NCBI RefSeq assembly: GCF_030407495.1
Contig: NZ_JASDDG010000008.1
Span: 47,182 to 111,181 of the forward strand
Origin: Arthrobacter sp. APC 3897
GTDB lineage: Bacteria; Actinomycetota; Actinomycetes; Actinomycetales; Micrococcaceae
Reading direction: 5' to 3'
Length of the DNA: 64,000 nt
The notes beneath the pieces are model-generated. The model saw only the letters and a program-made list of their open reading frames with translations, was not told the origin of the DNA and did no database searches. Below, in pieces: positions 43,592-52,677 of this stretch (its first letter is position 1; each line of letters starts with the position of its first letter). The position numbers and the translations under genes were made by a program.

Positions 43592-44479
43592 ATGCCTGAG
43601 ATGCCGGAAGTGCAGGGACTGGCCGATTTTCTGCGAACCAAGCTGCTGCCCGGGGACGCGCCGCCGGCCCGGGTGGCTGAGGTTGAAGTGCTTTCCTTTG
43701 CTGTACTGAAAACAGCCGCGGTCCCGCTCGAGGCGCTGCAGTCGGGTCCGGTGACCGCTGTGGAACGCCGGGGCAAATACCTCATCATTACGGCCGGGGA
43801 AGCACACCTGGTGATGCACCTGGCGAAGGCCGGCTGGCTCCGCTGGTCGGAGGCACTCAAACCGGGAAAGCTGCGTCCAGGCAAGGGGCGGATGGCGCTG
43901 CGGGTCCGGTTCGCCTCCCCGGAGGCGGACGGTGATGAGCCGGGGTTCGACCTCACCGAGGCCGGAACCAAGAAGTCCCTGGCCGTGTATCTGGTGCGGG
44001 ACCCGGGGGAGGTGCCGGGCATTGCGCGGCTGGGGCCGGAGGCGTTCGACGTCGGCTTCCAGGCTTTCGCGGCGCTGGTGGCCGGGCACCGGGGTCAGAT
44101 CAAGGGGCTGCTGCGGGACCAATCGGTGATCGCCGGAATCGGCAACGCGTACAGCGATGAAATCCTGCACGCGGCACACCTCTCACCCTTCGCCAACGCG
44201 TCCAGGCTTCATCCGGAGGAAGTCGAACGGCTCTACCAGGCCATGCGTGCCGTACTGGAGTCCGCAAACGAGAACGCCGCGGGCCGTCCGGCGGCCGAAC
44301 TCAAGGATTCCAAACGCCGGGCCCTGCGCGTCCACGCCCGTACTGGGGAGCTGTGTCCCGTGTGCGGGGACACCGTTCGTGAAGTCTCCTTCGCCGATTC
44401 CTCGCTGCAGTACTGTCCCGCCTGCCAGACCGGCGGCAAGCTGCTGGCAGACCGGCGGATGTCCAGGCTGCTGAAATAA
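43592..44479 (+). CDS. Fpg/Nei family DNA glycosylase/AP lyase
   Basis: A 295-aa base-excision repair enzyme. The N-terminus MPEMPEV places Pro2 (Schiff-base nucleophile after Met removal) and Glu3; the lysine of the beta-hairpin is in RRGKYLI; the H2TH element is LLRDQSVIAGIGNAYSDEIL; the zinc finger is CPVCGDTV...YCPAC with RR just past it. The tail differs from the Fpg QRG arrangement and the protein resembles the actinobacterial Nei2/Fpg2-like group, some of which are poorly active, so damage specificity is uncertain. Confidence 0.92.
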   Translation: MPEMPEVQGLADFLRTKLLPGDAPPARVAEVEVLSFAVLKTAAVPLEALQSGPVTAVERRGKYLIITAGEAHLVMHLAKAGWLRWSEALKPGKLRPGKGRMALRVRFASPEADGDEPGFDLTEAGTKKSLAVYLVRDPGEVPGIARLGPEAFDVGFQAFAALVAGHRGQIKGLLRDQSVIAGIGNAYSDEILHAAHLSPFANASRLHPEEVERLYQAMRAVLESANENAAGRPAAELKDSKRRALRVHARTGELCPVCGDTVREVSFADSSLQYCPACQTGGKLLADRRMSRLLK

Positions 44480-44494
44480 CAGCTGCAGAACAGC

Positions 44495-44535
44495 AAAACA
44501 GCGGGCCCGGGATATTCTCCCGGGCCCGCTGTTTT
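44495..44535. terminator. Bidirectional intrinsic terminator
   Basis: An 18-bp perfect stem, AAAACAGCGGGCCCGGGA (44495-44512) with its complement (44518-44535), and a 5-base loop, flanked by A-tract on the left and T-tract on the right. It lies between the convergent glycosylase and SLH-protease genes and serves both. Confidence 0.93.
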
Positions 44536-44549
44536 GGTGCTGTTACCGC

Positions 44550-47500
44550 TTACTTGCAGTTGCCGCCATTGTCGGCGGTGTAACCGTCCAGGCGGTTGAT
44601 GAATGCCGCCATGGCTTCACGCGAGACATCCTGGAGCGGACGGAACGTGCTGTCCGGCCAGCCGGTGGAAACGCCGGAGTCCTTCATCCACGAGATTTCC
44701 TTGTGGAAGAGGTTGTTCGTGGCAACGTCAGTGAAGGAAGCCGCACCCGGGGACTTGTAGCCCGAGGCGTCCTCGACGGAGCACTGCTCGCCGGCGAACC
44801 GGTTCATGAACGCAGCCATCGCGTCACGCTTGACCGGAGCCAGCGGGCGGAAGGATCCGTCCGGGTAACCGGTGGAGATGCCGGTCTCGGCGAGCCAGGA
44901 GATTTCCTTGTAGAACTGGTTATCCGTGGCTACGTCAGTGAACGGGCTGGCCGCCGGTGCGTTGTACGACGGGGATCCGGCCAGACGGTACAGGAACGCC
45001 GCCATGGCGTCACGGTTGATCGAGCCGAGCGGGCGGAAGGTGCCGTCCGAGTAACCCGTGGTCAGTCCCTGATCGGCCATCCAGTTGATTTCAGTCTCGA
45101 ACTTGGTTCCGGCGACGTCGGAGAAGCGCAGGGCGCCCACCTCAATCGGAGTGACCTGGTCCTTGACCCCTTCGGCGTTGTGGTGCTGCAGGAACAGGGC
45201 CTTGGCGTCAGCGGTGCCCGCCTGGCGGTTGACGCCCAGAACGGTCTGGTCCTGGGCAGCGAAGGTGCTGACCTCTTCGCTGCCTTCTGCGCCGTTGAAC
45301 CACACAGCGGGCTGTGCGACGTCGAAGGCGATCCAGTCGGTGGAATCCACCGGAACCATCTGTCCGCTCTCATCCACGTTCATGACGTTGGAGGTCATGA
45401 CGCGGTAGTTGATCGGTGCCGAGGTGCTCAGGTCCAGGCCCAGTGCAGCGGCCGGGATCGGAAGCGTCACCACGTTGGTGTCGAAGATGTTGGTGTCAAC
45501 ATCACCGAACTGGCCGTTGGCCAGTCCCAGGAAGTCCAGCGGAGCGGCGAGTTCATCGTTTTCCACGGACACGATCTGGAACACGGTCTGGTCCAGGCCG
45601 GTGGCCCGGGTGGTCAGGGCAACAAAGTTGGCCTTGCCGTCCGAGTCGGTATCGAGTTCAACCTGAATCTGGCTGTTGCTGTTCAGCGTGGCCCAGTTCT
45701 GCCACGTGCTCAGGCCGATGGTCAGGGCGGTTTCATTCACATCGGCGCCCGCTGCTGCGAGTGCCGGTGCGTTGGAGGACGCTCCCACAGTCCGCAGGTC
45801 CAGCGAGGACAGGGACTCCAGTGCCAGGTTGGTCCGGCGCGGGCTTTCCGCACCGAGGACCAGCGGGGTGACCAGCGAGACATAGCCTTCGCTGTCTTCG
45901 CCCTGGGCAAGGCCCCGGCCGGTGAACGTGGTTGCAGTGGAGAGGGCATCCGCGCTCGGGAACGTGATCTTGCCACCGGTCTTGAGGTCCGAAACAGGCT
46001 TCGGAGCCGAGTACACCGGAACCCGCAGGACCGAGTCGTCGCTGGTCAGCTGCAGGCGGCCGGAGGCTTCGGCCAGGTACTGGCGGGGAACGCCAAGCTG
46101 GTCCTTCTCCGCGGCCGGGTCAATGGTCTTGGCCAGTGCAGCCGGATCATCAACACGCATGGTGACGGCAATTTCGGTCTTGCCGTTGGCGGGGACCGTT
46201 ACCGGACCGCCGTCAACAGTGATCGATACTCCCGGAACCTTGGTGGCTTCGAGGTACTCAGCCGTGAAGGTCTTCGGGGAATCGCCCTTGTTCTCGATGG
46301 TCACCGAACGCGACAGCTCAACCGGGGAGGCTCCAATTTCCAGAACCCCAAAGTTGACTGACGTCAGGCCCTGCTGGTCGGTGGCGTAAGCGAAGACCTT
46401 GGTGTTCAGTGCATCGAGTGCGTCTACGCGGCCCGAGCCGACGCGGTTCGGCGCGTAGGCCACTCCGCCGTCGGTGAGGAGGTCATGGGTGGCCGTATTC
46501 ATGATGATCGACTTGACCTCATACGGGTTGTAATCCGTGGCGCCCACAACCAGTGCGGCGAGGCCGGCAACGTTCGGGGCCGCCATGGAGGTGCCGCTCT
46601 TGATGGAGGCTCCGGTGCCGGTGCCTACCTGTACGGACTTGATCTGCGTTCCGGGTGCCGCGACGTCCGGCTTGATGACGCCGTTGGAACCATGGACGCC
46701 GCGCGAAGAGCTGTCGTTCAGGGTATCGAGTGCACCGGACTCGCCGGTGACGCTGCCCACGAGGGCCGGATCGAGACGGATCTCGAGGGTTCCGGCCTCG
46801 GCGGCGGGACGCAGTTCCGCGGAGGTCTTGGCCGTGAACTGCATGCCCGGGATGGCAGCGTTTCCGGCAATACCGGCGCTGAAGCCATTGAGGGTGGAGT
46901 CGATGATGACACCGGCGTAACCGGCTGCTGCTGCGTTGTTCCAGCGGGCGCCGGAACCGCATTCGCGGGTGGCCGCATTCTCGTCCCAGGAAAGCCAGAC
47001 CCACTTGCCGGCGTCAGCGCCGGCGTCCAGCGGCGCGCAGCCGTCGGAGTTGCCGCCCTCGGGGCCCATGACAACCGTTCCCGTCAGGGCGTCGGCCGAG
47101 GCGTTGGCGTAGTTGAAGCTGGCCGTGTACTGGCCGGCTGCGACGCCCTCCGTCGGAGCAACAACCTGGCCGGCGTCCAGAGTGGTCTGGGAGCCGACGC
47201 TGTTGGCCACGGTCAGTGCGGTTTCGGCGCTGCCGGGGGAGCCGCCGATGTCGTAGATGTCTCCGGAGTTGCCGGAGGAGACCACGGACAGGATGCCCTG
47301 GGCCGTGAGAGCGTTGACGATGTCATTTTCGGGATCGTCATAGGCCGGGAAGCTGGAGCCGAGGGACATGTTGACGACCTGCGCGCGGTCGCTGAAGTCG
47401 CCGTCGTTGTTGGGGTCAAGGACATAGTCCAGGGCCTGGCCAACAACTTCGGAGGAGCCTTCGCAGCCGAAGACGCGGATGCCGACAATCTTGGCTTCCG

Positions 47501-48440
47501 GTGCCGTGCCCGGGCCGATTCCCATCTTGTTGACGTCGTCGGCGGTGAGCGCCGAGTAATCGCCCCTGAAGGTGGTGCCGTCCGCATTGGTGCCGTAGCC
47601 TGCAGCGGTGCCTGCGACGTGCGAGCCGTGGCTCTGGCAGTCCAGGGGATTTGCGTCAGGCTTCGGGATGGGGCTGTACAGTGCGGGATCCGAGGGGTCG
47701 GCGTTGTATTCGTCGCCCACCAGGTCCCAGCCGCCGGCAAACTTCTCCGGGTCGTAGAGACCCGAGTCTGCGGCCGGAATAACGTCCGAGGCCTGTGCCT
47801 GGGCGAAAGCCTCAAGGGTGCCGGGGCCGCCGAAACCGGCGTGGGTGTAATCCAGTCCGGTATCCAGCACGGCGATGGTGACGCCCTCGCCGGTCTGGTC
47901 CCGCTGGACCCAGGAGTCCAGGGCGCGTACGTCGATATCCCCGCCCTTGTTGTCGAAGGTCTTGGGGACAATGCCGGTGATCTTGGCGACGTCCCCGCGG
48001 GCTGCCAGCGCACGGATGGCTTCCGCATCTCCGTTGATGGCTACACCCGGAAGAGTGTTGGTGGTGGTGTAGATGATGCTCGATGAAGCCTGTGCTGCCA
48101 CTTCCTCGGCCTGCGCTTCGATGGCAGCCCGGATCTGCTGGACTTCAGGGGCCTTATTGAGCGGCGCAGCGAATCCGTCCCGGACTTCCTGCGGCTGGGT
48201 CTGTTCAAAGGCGCCCTTGCCGGTGAACTGGACGAAGACGGATACCGGTCCCTGCTTCGTCTTCAAATCTGTAGAGACTTTCAAATCCGGCGTGACCCGG
48301 GGAAGTCCCTGGGCTGTCGGATCCCCCGGCGTGCTTCCCTCGACGGCCGCAGCCGGGGTCCACATGCTGGAGACCAAGGCCAGGCCGGCAATTGTTGCCA
48401 GCGCAGCCTTTCCTGATCTCCGATGGTTTGGATTGTTCAT
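44550..48440 (-). CDS. Secreted subtilase (S8) with PA insert and three C-terminal SLH domains
   Basis: A 1296-aa extracellular protease. Sec signal peptide at 1-32 (AALATIAGLALVSSMWTPAAA), inhibitor I9-like propeptide to about 165, S8 catalytic domain with Asp193 (VLDTGLDYTHAGF), His271 (HGSHVAGTAAG), oxyanion Asn391 and Ser618 (SGTSMAAP); a protease-associated insert lies at about 420-565. A C5a-peptidase-like beta region follows (about 680-1080), then three SLH modules (about 1095-1290) with repeats such as GYSDGTFRPLGSINRDAMAA and GYPDGSFRPLAPVKRDAMAA. SLH domains bind pyruvylated wall polymer, so the protease should be cell-surface bound. AGGAG precedes the ATG. Divergent from glycosyl- and pyruvyl-transferase genes. 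Confidence 0.95.
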   Translation of the reverse strand: MNNPNHRRSGKAALATIAGLALVSSMWTPAAAVEGSTPGDPTAQGLPRVTPDLKVSTDLKTKQGPVSVFVQFTGKGAFEQTQPQEVRDGFAAPLNKAPEVQQIRAAIEAQAEEVAAQASSSIIYTTTNTLPGVAINGDAEAIRALAARGDVAKITGIVPKTFDNKGGDIDVRALDSWVQRDQTGEGVTIAVLDTGLDYTHAGFGGPGTLEAFAQAQASDVIPAADSGLYDPEKFAGGWDLVGDEYNADPSDPALYSPIPKPDANPLDCQSHGSHVAGTAAGYGTNADGTTFRGDYSALTADDVNKMGIGPGTAPEAKIVGIRVFGCEGSSEVVGQALDYVLDPNNDGDFSDRAQVVNMSLGSSFPAYDDPENDIVNALTAQGILSVVSSGNSGDIYDIGGSPGSAETALTVANSVGSQTTLDAGQVVAPTEGVAAGQYTASFNYANASADALTGTVVMGPEGGNSDGCAPLDAGADAGKWVWLSWDENAATRECGSGARWNNAAAAGYAGVIIDSTLNGFSAGIAGNAAIPGMQFTAKTSAELRPAAEAGTLEIRLDPALVGSVTGESGALDTLNDSSSRGVHGSNGVIKPDVAAPGTQIKSVQVGTGTGASIKSGTSMAAPNVAGLAALVVGATDYNPYEVKSIIMNTATHDLLTDGGVAYAPNRVGSGRVDALDALNTKVFAYATDQQGLTSVNFGVLEIGASPVELSRSVTIENKGDSPKTFTAEYLEATKVPGVSITVDGGPVTVPANGKTEIAVTMRVDDPAALAKTIDPAAEKDQLGVPRQYLAEASGRLQLTSDDSVLRVPVYSAPKPVSDLKTGGKITFPSADALSTATTFTGRGLAQGEDSEGYVSLVTPLVLGAESPRRTNLALESLSSLDLRTVGASSNAPALAAAGADVNETALTIGLSTWQNWATLNSNSQIQVELDTDSDGKANFVALTTRATGLDQTVFQIVSVENDELAAPLDFLGLANGQFGDVDTNIFDTNVVTLPIPAAALGLDLSTSAPINYRVMTSNVMNVDESGQMVPVDSTDWIAFDVAQPAVWFNGAEGSEEVSTFAAQDQTVLGVNRQAGTADAKALFLQHHNAEGVKDQVTPIEVGALRFSDVAGTKFETEINWMADQGLTTGYSDGTFRPLGSINRDAMAAFLYRLAGSPSYNAPAASPFTDVATDNQFYKEISWLAETGISTGYPDGSFRPLAPVKRDAMAAFMNRFAGEQCSVEDASGYKSPGAASFTDVATNNLFHKEISWMKDSGVSTGWPDSTFRPLQDVSREAMAAFINRLDGYTADNGGNCK

Positions 48441-48731
48441 TTTTCTCCTTGTTAGAGAGTTCGCCGGAGCTTGGGCCGCAATCTGGTGATTCCGGATCCC
48501 ACAGACCGAGACCGGGCAATGAGGAAGTGACTAAATGGCGATGCTGGAAATGGTGAAGCTGCGAGGTCCACGATTCTTTCGGTCAGGATCCGAATCATGG
48601 CGCTACTGGTACCTTTGTTTGTCTCTAATCGGATGTCAACAGTAAGTAGCATTCCTTTTTTCCATGACGGCGCGCACCCGTCGGGATCGGTATATCGTGG
48701 TAGCTGAACCCGACCGAATCATGGGAGTGAA

Positions 48732-49709
48732 GTGCCAGCGCAGGACCCAGTAGCCGTCATCGTCCGGACCAAAAACCGCCCGCACTTTCTCCAGCGGGCC
48801 CTCCAGGACATTTTCGACCAGACCTACCGTTCGTTCCGCGTGGTGATCGTCAACGACGGCGGCAGCGCCGGACCGGTGGAGAATGTGGTTGCCGGGTTGC
48901 CGGAGACGGCCAGGGAACGCGTTGCCGTCCTGCACAACAAGCAGAGCCTGGGGATGGAGGCGGCATCCAATTCCGGTGTTCAAAGCTGTGATTCCGAGTA
49001 CATCGTCATCCATGATGACGATGACCTTTGGCACCCGGAATTCCTGGAACGGACAGTTTTCTATTTGAATAACTCTTCGGATGCAGGGGTTGTTGTACGA
49101 ACCCAAATAAGGTATGAGGAAATTGTCGACGGACAAATCCTGAAGACCGGTTCGGAGCCTTTCTGGGAAGGCATGCAGCAGATATCGCTGGGTGACATGC
49201 TGCGGATTAACCGCGCGGTGCCCATCTCGTTCCTTTACCGCCGCTCCCTGCATGAAGAGCTTGGCTATTTCAACGAATCCCTCCCCGTCTGCGGTGACTG
49301 GGAATTCAACCTGAGGGTGCTCGCGCGCCATCGTATTGGATTCCTTGACGGGGAGCCGCTGGCGTTCTGGTGCCAGCGGCCCTCAACGGGAGGCGACGAG
49401 GCCAACAGCCTGTTCGCCAAGGCGCGGGACCACGAACGGTTTGACCGCAGCATCCGGGATGACTATCTGCGCAGGGACCTCAGCAGCGGCCGGGACCTGG
49501 GAGTCCTTCTCCAGATCAGCGCCATGATGGCAGAGCAGGAACAAATGCTGCTGGAGAACCGGCAGCAGATGGTACGGATGCAGGAACAGCTAACCGATGC
49601 CACCCGGCGGCTGGAACACATCATGATGCAGCGGACCAGCTTCCTCGCGCGGGCGGGCACAGCGGCAGCAAGGCTCAAGGGTGCATTCAAGGGGACGCGG
49701 CGGCCATGA
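48732..49709 (+). CDS. GT2 family glycosyltransferase with C-terminal coiled coil
   Basis: A 325-aa GT-A fold enzyme: VAVIVRTKNRPHFLQRALQD at the N-terminus, VNDGGSAG near 40, and the metal-binding DXD region IHDDDDLWHPEF (about 93-104); acceptor-side GDWEFNLRVLARHRIGFLDG near 210. After about residue 260 a heptad-like stretch MAEQEQMLLENRQQMVRMQE predicts a coiled coil, then a basic end (ARLKGAFKGTRRP) that could touch membrane. It likely adds a sugar to a surface polysaccharide. Start GTG with GGGAG six bases upstream. Its stop overlaps the pyruvyl transferase gene (ATGA). Confidence 0.9.
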   Translation: MPAQDPVAVIVRTKNRPHFLQRALQDIFDQTYRSFRVVIVNDGGSAGPVENVVAGLPETARERVAVLHNKQSLGMEAASNSGVQSCDSEYIVIHDDDDLWHPEFLERTVFYLNNSSDAGVVVRTQIRYEEIVDGQILKTGSEPFWEGMQQISLGDMLRINRAVPISFLYRRSLHEELGYFNESLPVCGDWEFNLRVLARHRIGFLDGEPLAFWCQRPSTGGDEANSLFAKARDHERFDRSIRDDYLRRDLSSGRDLGVLLQISAMMAEQEQMLLENRQQMVRMQEQLTDATRRLEHIMMQRTSFLARAGTAAARLKGAFKGTRRP

Positions 49710-51172
49710 CCCTGCGGATTGCCGTCCTCGCCGACCTCGGCCAGGACACTTACCATTCCGGGGACGAAGCCATGGGCCACGCTGCCGCGGAAGAACTCCG
49801 GAGCCGCGGACTGCAGGTCCTCATGCTGTCCCGCAACCCCGGGCAGACGAAGCAGCTGTTTGGCGTGGACGCAGCTCCCACACTTGCTTTCCCCTGGCCG
49901 CCCGCCGAGCGGGAAGACTATTTGCGCCGAATCCGGGGACACCTGGCCGGCTCTGCCGAATTGCCGGCGGGCGACCCGGCGCGGGAACTGATCAGCGAGC
50001 TTCGGAAGTGTGACGGCCTGCTTATCGCCGGCGGGGGAAACCTGAATTCACGCTATGGCTGGCTGTTATATGAACGTGCCGCCGCGGTTGCCGTGGCCCG
50101 GGCGCTGAACAAGCCCGTGGTGGTGTCGGGGCAGACGCTGGGGCCGCAGCTCAGTGCCGCAGACACCATGGTCCTGGCCGACCTGCTGCGTGCCGCGGAG
50201 TTGACCTCCGTACGCGAGCAATCCTCAGCTGACCTCGCGGTGCGCATCGGCGCTCCCGCCGTGCGGGGACTGGACGATGCCTCGTTCCTGTCCGGCGGGC
50301 AGACAGCTGACCTGCCGAAAACGGGATACGTGGCCGTCACTGTCTCCCCGCTGGCCGGTTCCCTGGAAAACCTCTATGCCCTGCTGGGCGCGGAACTGGA
50401 CAGCCTGCACCGTCAGACCGGGCAGCCTGCCGTATTCCTTCCCCACGTGGGGATCGGGGACGGGGACGGCTGGGACATGTCCGCCCACGCCCGCATTGCC
50501 GGCTCCATGACCTCTCCCTTCCGCCTCATGCCGGTCCTCACCGCGCGGGAGACTGCCGAGCTGACTGCCGGCGCTTCGATGATCGTGACGTCCCGCTATC
50601 ACCCGGCGGTGTTCGGGCTTTCACGCTCGGTGCCCGTTGTTGGCCTCGCCGTGGATGACTACAGTGCCGTTCGGCTCCAGGGTGTGTCGGCAAACTGGGG
50701 TCTTGAAGATTTTGTCCTTCCCCTCCCGGGCCTGCCGGAAGGGCTGCTGTCTGCGGCCCTGGCAGAAGTCTGGGAACGGAGGGCGGAGATCTCAGCTCAC
50801 CTCAGTTCAGTGCTGCCCGCCCGTACAGCGTGGTCCAATCAGTGGTGGGACGCGGTGGCGGCAGTCTTCTCCGGCAGCCCGGCACTCTCCAGCCCTGCGC
50901 CGGACCTGCCGCCGGACCTCCCGCCTGTGCCTGAGCTTCGCGCATCCGGACAGTGGGCGGCAGCCGCCAAAAGACTCGGTGCCGGGTTCTACGCCCAATC
51001 TGCACTGAGTGCCCGGTCCGAGGTCGAGGAGGACAGGGTGAGGTCCTACCTCGCGCAGCCGTCCGGGGAGCTGGCCTCCCTGCGGGATGAACACCAGCGG
51101 CTGCTGGAGTCCCGGACGGTCAAAACGGCCCTCTCCCTCTACCGGATCTACGCGAAGCTTCTCCGGCGCTGA
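49706..51172 (+). CDS. Polysaccharide pyruvyl transferase family protein (CsaB/WcaK-like)
   Basis: A 488-aa GT-B-like enzyme transferring pyruvate ketals from PEP to glycan sugars. Family blocks: LADLGQDTYHSGDEAMGHAA (N-terminus), LLIAGGGNLNSRYGWLLYER (about 97-116), VVVSGQTLGPQLS, LTSVREQSSADLA, and SRYHPAVFGLSRSVPVVGLA (about 297-316). CsaB is about 360 aa; here an extra region after about 390, including a helical DRVRSYLAQPSGELASLRDE segment, extends the protein. Coupled to GT2 and divergent from an SLH-domain protease, so it may pyruvylate the polymer that anchors SLH proteins (inference). Capsule or exopolysaccharide pyruvylation is the alternative. Confidence 0.9.
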   Translation: MTLRIAVLADLGQDTYHSGDEAMGHAAAEELRSRGLQVLMLSRNPGQTKQLFGVDAAPTLAFPWPPAEREDYLRRIRGHLAGSAELPAGDPARELISELRKCDGLLIAGGGNLNSRYGWLLYERAAAVAVARALNKPVVVSGQTLGPQLSAADTMVLADLLRAAELTSVREQSSADLAVRIGAPAVRGLDDASFLSGGQTADLPKTGYVAVTVSPLAGSLENLYALLGAELDSLHRQTGQPAVFLPHVGIGDGDGWDMSAHARIAGSMTSPFRLMPVLTARETAELTAGASMIVTSRYHPAVFGLSRSVPVVGLAVDDYSAVRLQGVSANWGLEDFVLPLPGLPEGLLSAALAEVWERRAEISAHLSSVLPARTAWSNQWWDAVAAVFSGSPALSSPAPDLPPDLPPVPELRASGQWAAAAKRLGAGFYAQSALSARSEVEEDRVRSYLAQPSGELASLRDEHQRLLESRTVKTALSLYRIYAKLLRR

Positions 51173-51237
51173 ACGTACCGAAGCTGAACGTCCCGGCGCT
51201 GAACGTACCGGCGGCATGGCCAGCGGTACGTTCAGCG
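51164..51237. terminator. Tandem 15-bp repeats ending in a 14-bp hairpin
   Basis: Three units of GCTGAACGTMCCG with a 15-bp period (51168, 51183, 51198) start within the pyruvyl transferase stop. The last unit, CGCTGAACGTACCG (51197-51210), is perfectly complementary to CGGTACGTTCAGCG (51224-51237). The hairpin sits between convergent genes and may terminate both, although no T-tract is present. Confidence 0.65.
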
Positions 51238-51253
51238 GACAGGTATTGAGGGC

Positions 51254-52102
51254 TTACGAAAGTGCGGGGCCGTTCCCCGCGTTCCCCTGCCACAGGGCGT
51301 CGAACGGGGCGTTGGAGGAAACCCGGTTGCGGATCCCCTCGGTCACAAAGGCCTTTGCGGTCTTCGCTGCCTCCAGCGGGGTGGCTCCCTTGGCGAGCTC
51401 AGCAGTGATGGCTGCCGCCAGGGTGCAGCCGGCGCCGCTGACAGCAACTTCGCCTACCTTGGGTGCCCGGAGGACCTCCATGATCTCGCCGTCGTAGAAC
51501 ACGTCCACGGCGTCGTCGCCCTCCAACCGCACTCCGCCCTTTGCGAGGACCACGGCTCCGGAAGCTTCGTGGATGCGGCGGGCTGCCTCCTGCAGGTCTT
51601 CAACGCTTTCGATGGAGTCCATGCCGGACAGGGACACTGATTCAAAGTGGTTGGGGGTGACGAATGTTGCCAGCGGCAGGATCTGCGCCTTGAGCGCCAG
51701 ATCCGTGTCCAGGGCGGCCCCCGGCTCCTGGCCCTTGCAGATCAGCACCGGGTCAAGAACAATGTTGGTCCATTCCTGGCTCTGGAGGGCCTTGGCGACG
51801 GTGTCGATCGTGGCGGGCGTTCCCAGCATGCCGAGCTTCACCGTGGTCAGGTCATAGGCGGTCTGGATGGCCTCGAGCTGGTCACTGATGACCTGGGGTT
51901 CAACCGGAACAAAGCGGTGGTTCCAGTTCTCTTTCGGATCAAAAGAAACGATGCAGGTCAGGGCAGCGATGCCGTAGGTTCCGAGTTCCTGGAAGGTTTT
52001 CAGATCGGCCTGGGCGCCGGCGCCGCCGGTGGCCTCGGAACCGGCTATGGTCAGGGTTACGGCCGGGGAGGCTGTTTCGGCAGAGTGTGTGTTAGCAGAC
52101 AT
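51254..52102 (-). CDS. Pyridoxal/hydroxymethylpyrimidine kinase (PdxK/ThiD2-like)
   Basis: A 282-aa ribokinase-fold kinase. TIAGSEATGGAGAQADLKTF (about 18-37) and the catalytic GAGCTLAAAI (about 233-242) match the Bacillus/Staphylococcus PdxK group, in which a Cys replaces the usual Asp-adjacent residue and the enzyme phosphorylates pyridoxal and/or HMP. LDPVLICKGQEPG and AKGGVRLEGDDAVDVFYDG are other blocks. No thiamine genes are adjacent, which favours B6 salvage over thiamine synthesis. ATG at 52102 follows GGAAG; the long upstream open frame is not used. Confidence 0.88.
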   Translation of the reverse strand: MSANTHSAETASPAVTLTIAGSEATGGAGAQADLKTFQELGTYGIAALTCIVSFDPKENWNHRFVPVEPQVISDQLEAIQTAYDLTTVKLGMLGTPATIDTVAKALQSQEWTNIVLDPVLICKGQEPGAALDTDLALKAQILPLATFVTPNHFESVSLSGMDSIESVEDLQEAARRIHEASGAVVLAKGGVRLEGDDAVDVFYDGEIMEVLRAPKVGEVAVSGAGCTLAAAITAELAKGATPLEAAKTAKAFVTEGIRNRVSSNAPFDALWQGNAGNGPALS

Positions 52103-52200
52103 GAGTCCATCTTCCACCCAAAGCAAGTATCGGTGCCACTGAAGGCCACCTCGTGCGGCGGCTCGGGGCCGGGGCGCAAAAAGCGTTTGCCGGCGGCAGG

Positions 52201-52677
52201 CTAGGCCCGGGCGAAGGGCCAGACGGCCGCCCGGCCGGCTGCCATGGCTACTCCGATGGCAGCACCCATGAACAGGGGCACAACAACGGCATGCACGCTC
52301 AGCCCGATGATGATCCAGCCGAGCAGCAGCGGCACGAGGAAAAAGGCCAGGACGTGTTGGCCCTGGCGCTGGACGCCGCGCAGCAGCCAGCCCAAAAGCA
52401 GGGCGGCGGGAAGGGCCGTGAACAGTCCGAGGCCGGCTGCGTAGAAGGCGGCAACAATAACGGTCCACACATAGCCCCAGAAATCCCGGGACGTCCCCCA
52501 GCCCACCACAATGGTGGCAATGGCAGCCAAGACAACGCAGGCAACTCCGTATCCCCAGGCGACGGCCAGCGGGCCGGGCGGAGTGTAACGGTGCTGCGCC
52601 GCGGCGACGGCGGGAGAGGACCGGCGGGGAATCAACGCGGGCGGAAGAACGACGTCGTCAGCGCCTTTGTCAGTCAT
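52201..52677 (-). CDS. Membrane protein cotranscribed with TetR regulator
   Basis: A 158-aa protein with four hydrophobic helices (about 36-60, 66-92, 104-125 and 127-150) after a polar N-terminus with PPALIPRRSSPAVA. The start overlaps the 3' end of the tetR-type gene by 8 bp, so the two are one operon and the regulator may control this protein, possibly a small transporter or its accessory. No family recognised. Confidence 0.72.
   Translation of the reverse strand: MTDKGADDVVLPPALIPRRSSPAVAAAQHRYTPPGPLAVAWGYGVACVVLAAIATIVVGWGTSRDFWGYVWTVIVAAFYAAGLGLFTALPAALLLGWLLRGVQRQGQHVLAFFLVPLLLGWIIIGLSVHAVVVPLFMGAAIGVAMAAGRAAVWPFARA

Noticed and set aside
46485..48086. Long plus-strand open frame inside the SLH protease gene
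   Set aside because: Antisense shadow of a GC-rich gene; the translation is Gly/Val/Arg-rich with no domain, and the minus-strand product is a complete subtilase.
51254..52468. 404-codon version of the PdxK/ThiD-like kinase
   Set aside because: The added 122 residues are Arg/Pro/Ala-rich and overlap the next gene; ATG at 52102 with GGAAG begins the family domain.
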